Assembly: GCA_913775525.1 (NCBI GenBank)
Contig: CAJYLH010000014.1
Span: forward strand, 107,796-171,795
Source of the DNA: an uncultured Chryseobacterium sp.
Lineage (GTDB): Bacteria; Bacteroidota; Bacteroidia; Flavobacteriales; Weeksellaceae
Reading direction: 5' to 3'
DNA: 64,000 nucleotides
Shown: positions 27,203-35,376 of the stretch, in pieces
How positions within the stretch are numbered: position 1 is the stretch's first letter
Layout of the letters: every line of letters begins with the position of its first letter
Notes under the pieces: generated by a model
The model's database searches: none
Told to the model about the DNA's origin: nothing
The model's input: only the letters and a program-made list of their open reading frames with translations
Made by a program: the position numbers and the translations under genes

Positions 27203-28129
27203 ATGCGTAAAGAATTCAGGATACCCCGTAAGCTGATGGGAAATGCTTTCGCGATTACCGTAGTAGCTGATAATGAACAAGCTGCAATGGACGATATAGA
27301 AGCTGGATTTTCAGAAATCAGCAGGATTGAAAAACTGTTGACCACCTTTGATGCTGAGAGTGAAACCAACCGGATCAATGCTCAAGCAGGAATTGCTCCT
27401 GTTTCAGTTGATCCGGAAGTATTCCAACTCATTGAGAGAAGCTTACGAATAAGCCGTCTTACAGACGGATATTTTGATATTTCTTATGGGGGTATTGATA
27501 AACGCTTCTGGAATTTCGATCGCAATATGCAGCAGCTTCCCGATCCTGAAATGGTCAGGAAACATCTGGATCTGGTGGACTACAGGAACATTCTGCTGAA
27601 TCCGGAAACGGGAACCGTATTTCTGAAAAGAAAAGGAATGCGGATAGGGTTCGGCGGAATAGGAAAGGGATATGCCGCGGAAATGGCTAAAAGAATCTTG
27701 GTGAAAAGAGGTGTTGCATCCGGGATCGTTAATGCATCGGGAGACCTTACAGCATGGGGAAATCAGGCTGACGGAAAACCCTGGACTATCGGTATTGCAG
27801 ACCCGGACCATTCCACTCAGCCTTTTTCATTCATGAATATTACCGGTATGGCATTGGCTACCTCAGGCAACTACGAAAAATTCATTATAGTCGGCGGAAA
27901 GAAATATTCCCATACCATCAATCCCAAAACCGGTATGCCGGTATCAGGAATTAAAAGTGTGACGATCTTTTGCCCGAATGCTGAAATTGCTGACGCTATG
28001 GCTACGCCGGTCAGTATTATGGGCATTCGTCCTGCTTTGGATCTCATCAACCAGATCAGTCATCTGGAATGTATCATCATCGATGATCAGAACCAGCTTT
28101 ATTCATCAAACAACATTAATTTCAAATGA
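27203..28129 (+). CDS. apbE: FAD:protein FMN transferase ApbE
   Basis: Mg-dependent enzyme that covalently attaches FMN to Thr/Ser of extracytoplasmic proteins. 308 aa with FDAESETNRINAQAG near residue 50, DGYFDISYGGIDKRFW, the Gly-rich IGFGGIGKGYAAEMA (about 150) and VNASGDLTAWG, then YSHTINPKTGMPV, all core ApbE motifs. No obvious signal peptide is present, so it may act in the cytoplasm or be membrane-associated. It overlaps the following lipoprotein gene by ATGA. Its flavinylation target is not certain. Confidence 0.92.
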   Translation: MRKEFRIPRKLMGNAFAITVVADNEQAAMDDIEAGFSEISRIEKLLTTFDAESETNRINAQAGIAPVSVDPEVFQLIERSLRISRLTDGYFDISYGGIDKRFWNFDRNMQQLPDPEMVRKHLDLVDYRNILLNPETGTVFLKRKGMRIGFGGIGKGYAAEMAKRILVKRGVASGIVNASGDLTAWGNQADGKPWTIGIADPDHSTQPFSFMNITGMALATSGNYEKFIIVGGKKYSHTINPKTGMPVSGIKSVTIFCPNAEIADAMATPVSIMGIRPALDLINQISHLECIIIDDQNQLYSSNNINFK

Positions 28130-28353
28130 AAAATCATTTCATCATAGTATCAGGAGCAGCATTAATCATGGTGTCAACGCTTCTTAATGCCTGCACAGCT
28201 GTCAAAGAGTATGACAAAAATAAACTCAACGATGCCGAAATGGTACTGGGAAACAGGGCCATTGAGAAAACGGAACTTAACTTCCAGTCCTACAGAGAAG
28301 GCTCTTCCGGTGCCAACGCCGGCAAAGTAGGTGGAGGCTGTGGATGCAATTAA
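28126..28353 (+). CDS. DUF4266 lipoprotein with C-terminal CGC motif
   Basis: 75-aa lipoprotein: signal peptide with lipobox LLNAC (Cys23), then VKEYDKNKLNDAEMVLG and a Gly-rich tail GSSGANAGKVGGGCGCN. This matches the DUF4266 family, usually next to DUF3570 and ApbE. The tail holds S-G-A followed by Asn, close to but not matching the ApbE target motif, where a Thr or Ser follows Gly-Ala. The terminal Cys-Gly-Cys could bind metal or be a redox pair. The start overlaps the apbE stop. Confidence 0.85.
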   Translation: MKNHFIIVSGAALIMVSTLLNACTAVKEYDKNKLNDAEMVLGNRAIEKTELNFQSYREGSSGANAGKVGGGCGCN

Positions 28354-28379
28354 ATCGTATGCTGATTAATACATGAATC

Positions 28380-29564
28380 ATGAAAAAAATATTGATAAGC
28401 ATAATAGCCCTGGCCGGCTTTCTCAACGTTTCGGCTCAGGAAAACACATCCGCTGAACCTACAAAGAAGTTGACCCTAGAAGAGGCTAACCTCGTTTCAA
28501 GCTATTATCATCAGGATGGTAATAATTCTGCGGTTACAGGAGGTATCGGGTCAGAAAAGCTCACAGACCTTTCTAATTCCATTGATGTTACCCTGGTACA
28601 ATACGACAGGAAGCAGCGGAAGAATACATTCGGGATTAGTGCTGCCATAGACCATTATACTTCGGCTTCATCTGATATGATCGATCTCAAAGCCAATTCT
28701 TCAGCATCCCACGCTGATACCAGGATATATCCTTCTTTATCATGGAGCAGGGAAAATGAAGCGAAAGGGACTACCTTGATGGGCGGAGTATCTTACTCTA
28801 CCGAGTTCGACTATCAATCTTTAGGAGCTCACATTGGGTTTGCAAAGAAAACACCGGACAGGATGGGTGAGTTCAGTGCAAAATTCCAGGCCTATCTCGA
28901 TCAGGTAAAACTGGTTGCACCTATTGAGCTAAGAACGGGTACCGGAAAAGAGCATGATAATTACGGAACCAGCGGAAGGAATACTTTTGCCGTCTCTGTG
29001 TCTTATTCCCAGATTATCAACCATAATTTACAGGTGGAAATCCTTGCTGACGGTGTCCGCCAGACCGGATTTCTGAGTCTTCCTTTCCACCGTGTTTATT
29101 TTACGGATGGTTCTGTACACCAGGAAGCTCTTCCGGATACCAGGTTTAAACTGCCGCTTGGATTGCGTGCTAATTATTTCCTGGGTGATAACATCATTCT
29201 CCGGACTTACTACCGTTATTATACAGATGACTGGGGGCTCAAATCCAATACGGTAAGCATTGAAACTCCTGTTAAGATTTCTCCTTTTGTTTCTGTAAGT
29301 CCGTTTTACCGTTATTATTCGCAGACTGCTGCAAAGTATTTTGCCCCTTATCAGCAGCATACTGCATTTGATGATTTTTATACCAGCAATTATGACCTGT
29401 CTAAATTTGACAGCCATTTTTACGGAGCGGGAATCCGGATCAGTCCGAAAAACGGACTTTTCGGGATAGAACGTCTGAACATGCTGGAAGTGCGGTATGG
29501 CCATTATACCAAATCCGTAGGAATGAAATCGGATATCATTTCACTTAATCTGAGATTCAAATAA
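28380..29564 (+). CDS. DUF3570 outer-membrane protein
   Basis: 394-aa secreted protein with signal peptide (ending VSAQE) and many alternating beta-strands ending in an aromatic-rich terminus (DIISLNLRFK), the layout of an outer-membrane beta-barrel. DUF3570 proteins are typically encoded beside DUF4266 lipoproteins and ApbE. The likely function is an outer-membrane component of that redox or metal system, not established. Spacing is 26 nt after DUF4266 and 2 nt before the PAP2 gene. Confidence 0.85.
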   Translation: MKKILISIIALAGFLNVSAQENTSAEPTKKLTLEEANLVSSYYHQDGNNSAVTGGIGSEKLTDLSNSIDVTLVQYDRKQRKNTFGISAAIDHYTSASSDMIDLKANSSASHADTRIYPSLSWSRENEAKGTTLMGGVSYSTEFDYQSLGAHIGFAKKTPDRMGEFSAKFQAYLDQVKLVAPIELRTGTGKEHDNYGTSGRNTFAVSVSYSQIINHNLQVEILADGVRQTGFLSLPFHRVYFTDGSVHQEALPDTRFKLPLGLRANYFLGDNIILRTYYRYYTDDWGLKSNTVSIETPVKISPFVSVSPFYRYYSQTAAKYFAPYQQHTAFDDFYTSNYDLSKFDSHFYGAGIRISPKNGLFGIERLNMLEVRYGHYTKSVGMKSDIISLNLRFK

Positions 29565-29566
29565 AG

Positions 29567-30328
29567 ATGAAGAGATTTCTGGCCATCTTTGTGATTACCT
29601 GCCCGTATCTTTTTTACGGGCAGGTGATATCCGACTCTGTAAGGTTATTTCCCGTACCCAAAAGAGAGAATATCTACAGGCCGGATTACCGGAAGACTTT
29701 AATTCCTGCGGTACTGATTGGCTATGGTGTGGTAAGCTTGGGTTCTGACGCACTGAAAAACCTCAACAGTTCTACCCGGAATGAAATCGGTGAACACCAG
29801 CCAAAACATATCAGTCTTGATACTTATGCTCAGTATGTACCGGCAGCGATGGTATACGGATATAATCTCAGCGGGATCAAAGGGCGTCATAACTTTAAGG
29901 ATCGTACTATTATTTATGCAACTTCCCAACTGATTTCCGCCTCATTTGTATTGCCTTTGAAATATTGGGTAAAAGAAGAACGTCCGGACGGATCAAACAC
30001 TCTTTCCTTTCCTTCCGGCCATACCGCTACTGCTTTTTCTTCTGCACAGTTCCTTTTCAGGGAGTATCAGGATGAAAATATATGGCTCGCCGTCTCGGGG
30101 TATCCTATTGCGCTTTTTACGGGAATTTACCGTACGCTCAATAATAAGCACTGGGTAGGAGATGTGGTAGCAGGTGCAGGGTTCGGAATTTTAAGTACGG
30201 AATTAGCCTATTGGCTGTTTCCTCTGGTAAATAGAATTTTCATGTCAAATGGAAAGAAAAGCGTAACTTTAGTTTATCCGGTTGTGGAATCAAAAAATTT
30301 CGGAGCGGGTATCGTTTTAAAATTTTAA
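29567..30328 (+). CDS. PAP2-family phosphatase
   Basis: 253 aa with signal peptide and the acid-phosphatase triad motifs: KYWVKEERP, FPSGHTATAF and YRTLNNKHWVGD. It would dephosphorylate a lipid phosphate such as undecaprenyl or lipid A phosphate at the envelope. The C-terminal tail after the last motif (VTLVYPVV to GIVLKF) looks like added beta structure, seen in some Bacteroidota members. It lies between the DUF3570 gene and the VIT1-like transporter, tightly spaced. Confidence 0.88.
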   Translation: MKRFLAIFVITCPYLFYGQVISDSVRLFPVPKRENIYRPDYRKTLIPAVLIGYGVVSLGSDALKNLNSSTRNEIGEHQPKHISLDTYAQYVPAAMVYGYNLSGIKGRHNFKDRTIIYATSQLISASFVLPLKYWVKEERPDGSNTLSFPSGHTATAFSSAQFLFREYQDENIWLAVSGYPIALFTGIYRTLNNKHWVGDVVAGAGFGILSTELAYWLFPLVNRIFMSNGKKSVTLVYPVVESKNFGAGIVLKF

Positions 30329-30329
30329 T

Positions 30330-31022
30330 ATGCACCATCACTTAGAAAAACATTATGTCAACAGGTTAGGATGGCTTCGGGCGGCGGTTCTGGGTGCCAA
30401 TGACGGCCTGCTGTCCACTACCAGCATCGTTATCGGGGTTGCCGCCGCCCAGCCTGAGCGGAATACCATTATCCTGGCCGCTCTGGCCGGCATGATTGCC
30501 GGAGCACTGTCCATGGCTGCCGGTGAGTATGTTTCCGTAAGTTCCCAGGAGGATACCGAAAAGGCTGACCTGGCCAGAGAGAAGAGGGAACTGGAGGAGA
30601 TGCCTGAAATCGAACTCCGGGAGCTGGCTAAAATATATGAAGGACGTGGCGTAAGCAAAGAAACAGCTATGCAGGTAGCCATAGAGTTAACGGCTCATGA
30701 TGCTCTTGAGGCACACGCCAGGGACGAGCTGGGCATCAATGAAATTACCCAGGCAAACCCGACACTTGCCGCATTAGCCTCCTTTACCTCTTTTGCTTTA
30801 GGAGCGCTTCTGCCGTTTATTGTATCGCTGGTTGCACCCCTTCAGCAGATGGTCTATTTCCAGTATGGTTTTTCCATCATATTTCTGATGATTCTGGGGG
30901 CAGTTTCCGCTAAAACCGGCGGAGCACCGGTTGGCCTGGCCATCCTGAGGATCTGTTTCTGGGGTACGGTAGCTATGGGAATCACTGCGCTGGTAGGGCA
31001 TTTGTTCGGGACTTCAGTTTGA
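30330..31022 (+). CDS. VIT1/CCC1-family iron/manganese transporter
   Basis: 230-aa membrane protein of the vacuolar-iron-transporter family. The first TM region has VLGANDGLLSTTSIVIGVAAA and AGALSMAAGEYVSVSSQEDTE. A cytoplasmic Glu-rich loop (EKRELEEMPEIELRELAKIY and on) is the metal-binding part, and three more TM helices follow. It probably moves Fe(II) or Mn(II). It starts 1 nt after the PAP2 gene and ends the 26-31 kb cassette. Confidence 0.92.
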   Translation: MHHHLEKHYVNRLGWLRAAVLGANDGLLSTTSIVIGVAAAQPERNTIILAALAGMIAGALSMAAGEYVSVSSQEDTEKADLAREKRELEEMPEIELRELAKIYEGRGVSKETAMQVAIELTAHDALEAHARDELGINEITQANPTLAALASFTSFALGALLPFIVSLVAPLQQMVYFQYGFSIIFLMILGAVSAKTGGAPVGLAILRICFWGTVAMGITALVGHLFGTSV

Positions 31023-31046
31023 AATCTATTTTAATTGAAACAAAAA

Positions 31047-32759
31047 CTAAGAACCGAAGTTATTCTTTAAATCTTCGTTTCTTTTCTTTATAAAATCCTT
31101 TGGACGCATTCCATTAATTTCCTGAAATAAATTTGAAAAATTTGTTCTGGATGCTATGCCGCATTTTTCTGCCAGGGTTTCTATTTTATAATTGAGATAT
31201 ACTTTATCATTATAAAGTTTATTGGTTATGTAATTTATACGGAGCTCACTCAAATATCTGTTGAAATTCATTCCTTTGGATTCATTAACTACCTGTGAAA
31301 GATAGTTAGAATTAGTATTGAACTTACGAGCTAATTTATGTAATGTCAATCCACTCTCTATGTATCCGGATTTTTCCTCAAATTCTTGCAATTTGATCAT
31401 TAAATCGTGGACTATATTTTCGTTAATTACAATTTTTTCATCTTCCTTTAATTTTGGAGAATCTTTTTTTACTGTTAACTGTAAATTACTATTTAAAATT
31501 TTTTCTTCCAGGATTTTATAACGAGCTCTCGCTCTCTTTTCACTTTTGTATTTTATTATAAGAACTAATAATAGAATTAAAGCAAAAGTTATAAGTCCGA
31601 TAATGATCCAAAACCCTTTTGATGCTGCGTCTTCAAGACGTTCTTTTTCTTCTGTTAGTGTCTTGGTATCAAATTCCTTATGAACCTTAGAGGATAAATA
31701 GGAAAAATCTCCGGACATGACACTATCTGCCTTTAGAAGTTGTTTAGTATAATAGAGTTCTCGGTCATTATTATTATTCGCTTTATAGTAGTTAATCAGC
31801 AACTCATAATTTTCTCTCAGTTCCGGAAGTATAAAGGTCTGTTTCTTAAAAACTGAGTCCACTTTTTGAAAATAAATGATTGCATTGGACGGATCATTCA
31901 TTTCCATATACGATTTTCCTATGTAAAAATAGTTTACAGTTGCCCAGGCAAAATCATTGATGTGGGTAATTGGCCTAAGAGAAGTCTGCAAAGATTTTAT
32001 CGCATTAGGAAATCTTTTTTTTCGGTATTCTTCTATTCCCCTCTCTTTCAGGAAATATCCGTACTCCTGATCAAATTCTTTGTTATTCTGGGTCTGTGAT
32101 ATTCCAGTACTGATCAGTGAATCAATCATAGTATAATTATGGAGATTTCTATAACATACTATAACTCGGTGAAGACTGTTATAATAACCTTTTTTATTAT
32201 TGTAAATAAGGTTTGGATGAACGTTTTCCTCAGATTTTAATTTGAAATTTGTTTTCGCTTCCTCAAAGTGGTTCAATGCTTCCTGATAGTATCCCAAGTA
32301 ACTTTTTACTACTCCTATGTGATACAATATTCCGTTTTTCAAAAAATCATCTTTTGAATTTTTGGAATATTCATAAGCTTTTAAATATTCGTTCAATGCT
32401 GATTTATATTGCTTATAATTAAAATAATAGATGATGCCTTTCCACAAATAAGCATTGCTGATCAAATCATTGTTTTTTGATAATACAGCAGCTGAAATTG
32501 CGCTATCTGAATATTTTAATTTATCCTCTTTTAAAGGTGAGAAGAATATTCCATCCTTATATCCCTGCACAAGATGATCAGAGTCATTCTGCTTTTTTGC
32601 AAGACGTATATATTTTCTTAAATATGAAAAAGCCCGCTGATCATTTTCAGGGTAATTTTCGTAATTCTGTCTTAATTTGTAATAGACACTGTAATCTTGT
32701 TGTTGTGAAAATAATATTTCCGACAACGAAATTAACATTAAAATATAAATTTTTTTCAT
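31047..32759 (-). CDS. TPR-containing membrane-anchored AraC-type regulator
   Basis: About 570 aa from ATG 32759 (MKKIYILMLIS, a signal peptide); the frame also opens 19 codons upstream. Extracytoplasmic TPR-like helical repeats (about 25-355), one TM helix (GFWIIIGLITFALILLLVLI) and a cytoplasmic AraC-type double HTH at the C-terminus (LHKLARKFNTNSNYLSQVVN, then GIASRTNFSNLFQEINGMRPKDF). This architecture senses outside signals and acts directly on DNA, and is common in Chryseobacterium. It is divergent from the secreted cluster at 33035. Confidence 0.85.
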   Translation of the reverse strand: MKKIYILMLISLSEILFSQQQDYSVYYKLRQNYENYPENDQRAFSYLRKYIRLAKKQNDSDHLVQGYKDGIFFSPLKEDKLKYSDSAISAAVLSKNNDLISNAYLWKGIIYYFNYKQYKSALNEYLKAYEYSKNSKDDFLKNGILYHIGVVKSYLGYYQEALNHFEEAKTNFKLKSEENVHPNLIYNNKKGYYNSLHRVIVCYRNLHNYTMIDSLISTGISQTQNNKEFDQEYGYFLKERGIEEYRKKRFPNAIKSLQTSLRPITHINDFAWATVNYFYIGKSYMEMNDPSNAIIYFQKVDSVFKKQTFILPELRENYELLINYYKANNNNDRELYYTKQLLKADSVMSGDFSYLSSKVHKEFDTKTLTEEKERLEDAASKGFWIIIGLITFALILLLVLIIKYKSEKRARARYKILEEKILNSNLQLTVKKDSPKLKEDEKIVINENIVHDLMIKLQEFEEKSGYIESGLTLHKLARKFNTNSNYLSQVVNESKGMNFNRYLSELRINYITNKLYNDKVYLNYKIETLAEKCGIASRTNFSNLFQEINGMRPKDFIKKRNEDLKNNFGS

Positions 32760-32914
32760 CCCAATAAGCAAAAATATTAATAACCTTTTTTCAAAAATAA
32801 CCAAAATAAATTTCAAATCGTTTATAGTAAGATTTTTATAAGATTAATTTACAGAATGCACAGAAATCATGTATTTGTCAGTATATCAAATGGTTAAAAT
32901 GGTGCTAATTTATT

Positions 32915-32932
32915 AATAAGTACGTACTTATT
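32915..32932. promoter_or_regulatory. 18-bp perfect palindrome, candidate operator
   Basis: AATAAGTACGTACTTATT is a perfect palindrome in the gap between the AraC-type regulator gene and the divergent secreted-protein cluster, upstream of a TAnnTTTG box. It may be the regulator's binding site; it is AT-rich, so chance cannot be excluded. Confidence 0.45.
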
Positions 32933-32968
32933 TTTTTATTGGTACAACCAAGGTTTTTTATAGCTGTT

Positions 32969-32976
32969 TAAGTTTG
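32969..32976 (+). promoter_or_regulatory. Putative -7 element TAAGTTTG for the GLPGLI cluster
   Basis: TAnnTTTG match 58 nt before the small lipoprotein start at 33035 and 36 nt after the palindrome. Confidence 0.45.
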
Positions 32977-33034
32977 ATAATTTCGAAATCAGAATCAAAC
33001 CAAATCCAACGAGATAACTTTAAAACTAATAACC

Positions 33035-33265
33035 ATGAAAACGATTATCTCAATATTTACAGTTCTATTAATCATTTTATTAAATTCTTGCAGGCCACAG
33101 GATGACTTGATTACAGAAACATTTACAGATGAAAACAGGGAAACAGCAGCAACACTTTCTAGAGAGAAGAATGATAGTATACAGGTAACTTCTGTTACAA
33201 CTGTTGTTAATGAAACACCTAAAATAGATCCACCTCCAAAAAGTGGTCAGCAATGGAAGCATTAA
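33035..33265 (+). CDS. Small lipoprotein (76 aa)
   Basis: Short open frame with a clear signal peptide and lipobox LLNSC (Cys19), followed by a polar, probably disordered mature part rich in Thr, Glu and Asp and ending KIDPPPKSGQQWKH. No family recognised. It is the first gene of a four-gene secreted set under the candidate AraC-type control. Its signal sequence makes it a credible real gene despite its size. Confidence 0.7.
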   Translation: MKTIISIFTVLLIILLNSCRPQDDLITETFTDENRETAATLSREKNDSIQVTSVTTVVNETPKIDPPPKSGQQWKH

Positions 33266-33359
33266 GATTTATTATGTTTATTCATTTGTAGTGCGCAATA
33301 CAGATGAAAAGATGTTAAATAAATTTAATCTCAATAAATTAATCTCAAAATTTTTAATC

Positions 33360-33551
33360 ATGAAAAAGTTATTATTAGTGGCTACCTTCGCAGTAGCAGG
33401 TATTACAGGAAGCATTACTGCCAAAACTTCTGATACTGCAGATAAAAATCTGAAAGTTGAAAGCAAGTGCTACAAAGAAGCTGTAGATGATTTTGGAAAT
33501 CACTATTATGCACAGGTACCTTGCCCACCAGTTATTATCATTCAAAACTAG
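33360..33551 (+). CDS. Small secreted two-cysteine peptide (63 aa)
   Basis: MKKLLLVATFAVAGITGSITA is a signal peptide; the mature ~42-residue part contains exactly two Cys (SKCYKEAV and VPCPPVIIIQN). I start at ATG 33360 because the frame upstream adds 39 residues ahead of the signal. A strong terminator follows immediately. Short Chryseobacterium peptides of this kind occur near GLPGLI genes. Function unknown; a secreted structural or signalling peptide is conceivable. Confidence 0.7.
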   Translation: MKKLLLVATFAVAGITGSITAKTSDTADKNLKVESKCYKEAVDDFGNHYYAQVPCPPVIIIQN

Positions 33552-33556
33552 AAAAG

Positions 33557-33584
33557 ATGAGGCGGTTTAACCGCCTCATTTTAT
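33557..33584 (+). terminator. Rho-independent terminator / intercistronic hairpin
   Basis: Perfect stem ATGAGGCGG/CCGCCTCAT (9 bp) with a 5-nt loop, flanked by A and T runs, 5 nt after the two-Cys peptide gene. The GLPGLI genes start 15 nt later, so partial read-through may set their level. Confidence 0.85.
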
Positions 33585-33598
33585 TTAAATCTATAACC

Positions 33599-34372
33599 AT
33601 GAAAAATCTAATTATTATTTTATTAATTATTTACAGCAGTATAAATTTGCATGGACAGTATAAAATCTATTATACTGTCAAAAAGAAAATAAGCAATAAA
33701 AACCTTGAAGCTGATGGAGTTTTACAATTTAATGTAAATGAAAAGAAATCTATATTTTATCTTTCTCAATATAAAAATCTTATTAAAAAGAATTACGAAA
33801 TCAAAGAAAATGGTGATACAATAAAGGTCTTACATAACAATTCAATCTGTCAGGATAAGAAAGGTTATTTTTATGATTACAAAAACAACAGCAGAACCTT
33901 ATTATTATATGATGTAGTCTGTGATTCTAAGACTTTAATCTCTGATAAAATAAAATACCCGGTCTGGAAAGTAGAAAAGAATTCATTTAAGTATAAACAA
34001 TGGAATGTATATAAAGCAACTGCAACAATAAATGATCGTAATTGGAATGTACTGTTTACAAGAGATGAACCAGAAATTCAAAATGCAGGTCCCTGGCTCT
34101 TTGCAGGCCTTCCAGGGCTTATTGTAGCTGCTTCCGATGATAAAGAAATATATACTTTTGATATCACTAAAATTGAAAAGAATCATAAGACAAAAATTGC
34201 GGAACCTAAATTTTTCAGGACTGCTAGTTTTAAACAGTATTCTGATAAAGCTATATCTTCCAATAAGAGAAGAATGACAAAAAAGATTTCCCAGGAATAC
34301 AATATTCCGGAAAAAGAAGTAAATTTATCAGGCTCTCCAAAGTATGAAACACTTGATTTTATTGAGAAATGA
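33599..34372 (+). CDS. GLPGLI family secreted protein
   Basis: 257 aa from ATG 33599 with a signal peptide (ending LHGQ). The family hallmark GLPGLIVAASD is near residue 167, after the common NDRNWNVLFT segment. GLPGLI (TIGR01200) proteins are secreted Bacteroidota proteins of unknown function, often in tandem. Codon use is very AT-rich compared with the core genes of this window. The stop overlaps the next gene (ATGA). Confidence 0.85.
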   Translation: MKNLIIILLIIYSSINLHGQYKIYYTVKKKISNKNLEADGVLQFNVNEKKSIFYLSQYKNLIKKNYEIKENGDTIKVLHNNSICQDKKGYFYDYKNNSRTLLLYDVVCDSKTLISDKIKYPVWKVEKNSFKYKQWNVYKATATINDRNWNVLFTRDEPEIQNAGPWLFAGLPGLIVAASDDKEIYTFDITKIEKNHKTKIAEPKFFRTASFKQYSDKAISSNKRRMTKKISQEYNIPEKEVNLSGSPKYETLDFIEK

Positions 34373-35190
34373 AGCAAATAACATTATTTTTAATCCTGAT
34401 ATTCGGATTTAGTTACGGCCAGAAAACACACCGTTTTATCTATGAATTAAAATTCAAAAAAGATTCGCTTGCTCAGAAATATGACACAGATTATTATATT
34501 CTTGATATTTCTGAAAAAGAACAGAAATTTTATAACCAAGAATTTTATCAGAATGATTCAATCAGTCGTCTAAAGATTAACTCAGAATATAATTTTTCCT
34601 ATCCAAAGCTGCCTATCCGTTTAGTTCATAAAGATGGGAGCTTTTATAATTATTATTCTCAGACACCTTTATATTATCTTTTAAAAACTAAAGATATACA
34701 AAATTGGCATATCACTCCGGATAAAAAGAAACTGGATAAATTCACTGTACAGAAAGCAACCACCCAATTCGGAGGGAGAAACTGGGAAGCCTGGTTTACA
34801 ACAGATATTCCCTTTCCTTATGGGCCGTATAAATTTTACGGTCTTCCCGGTCTTATTTTGGAACTTTCAGATACTAAAGAAAATTTCATCTTCTCATTTA
34901 AAGCAAATAAGAATATCAATACCTTTATCGATACCACCAGATATATTGAGACTCAGATTGGGTTAAAACCAACTGAAATATCTAAGAGCCAGTGGAAAAA
35001 ATTACAATTAGATTATTTTATTAATCCACTTAAGGATTTTGGGGACGGTGGTTTAATTGTTGAAAACGAAAGGGGAGAAAAAGTAAAAGCAAACAGTAGA
35101 AACATTATTGAAAATCAACAAAATTATTTGCGAAAATACAATAACCCAATTGAACTGGATATGGCAGTGCAATATCCAGTTCAGAAGTAG
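34369..35190 (+). CDS. GLPGLI family secreted protein (second copy)
   Basis: 273 aa with a signal peptide (ending FSYGQ) and the motif KFYGLPGLILELSD near residue 160, preceded by GGRNWEAWFT. It is a divergent paralogue of the preceding gene and translationally coupled to it. The tandem suggests two components of one extracellular function, unknown. The 186-nt gap that follows shows only AT-rich sequence. Confidence 0.85.
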   Translation: MKQITLFLILIFGFSYGQKTHRFIYELKFKKDSLAQKYDTDYYILDISEKEQKFYNQEFYQNDSISRLKINSEYNFSYPKLPIRLVHKDGSFYNYYSQTPLYYLLKTKDIQNWHITPDKKKLDKFTVQKATTQFGGRNWEAWFTTDIPFPYGPYKFYGLPGLILELSDTKENFIFSFKANKNINTFIDTTRYIETQIGLKPTEISKSQWKKLQLDYFINPLKDFGDGGLIVENERGEKVKANSRNIIENQQNYLRKYNNPIELDMAVQYPVQK

Positions 35191-35376
35191 ATAGGCCAAT
35201 ATTGATATGGTTAAGTTCCGATAGTACTCATATCAAAAGCAATGATTTTTAAATATTACAACACTTTTTACATTAAATACTTTCTTTCTTTTTGGTTATT
35301 TATAATTTGTACAGATACCTGATATATTTATTGCTGACAATCTTTTGTCTTCTATTTTTATTAAAAATGAGCAAGA

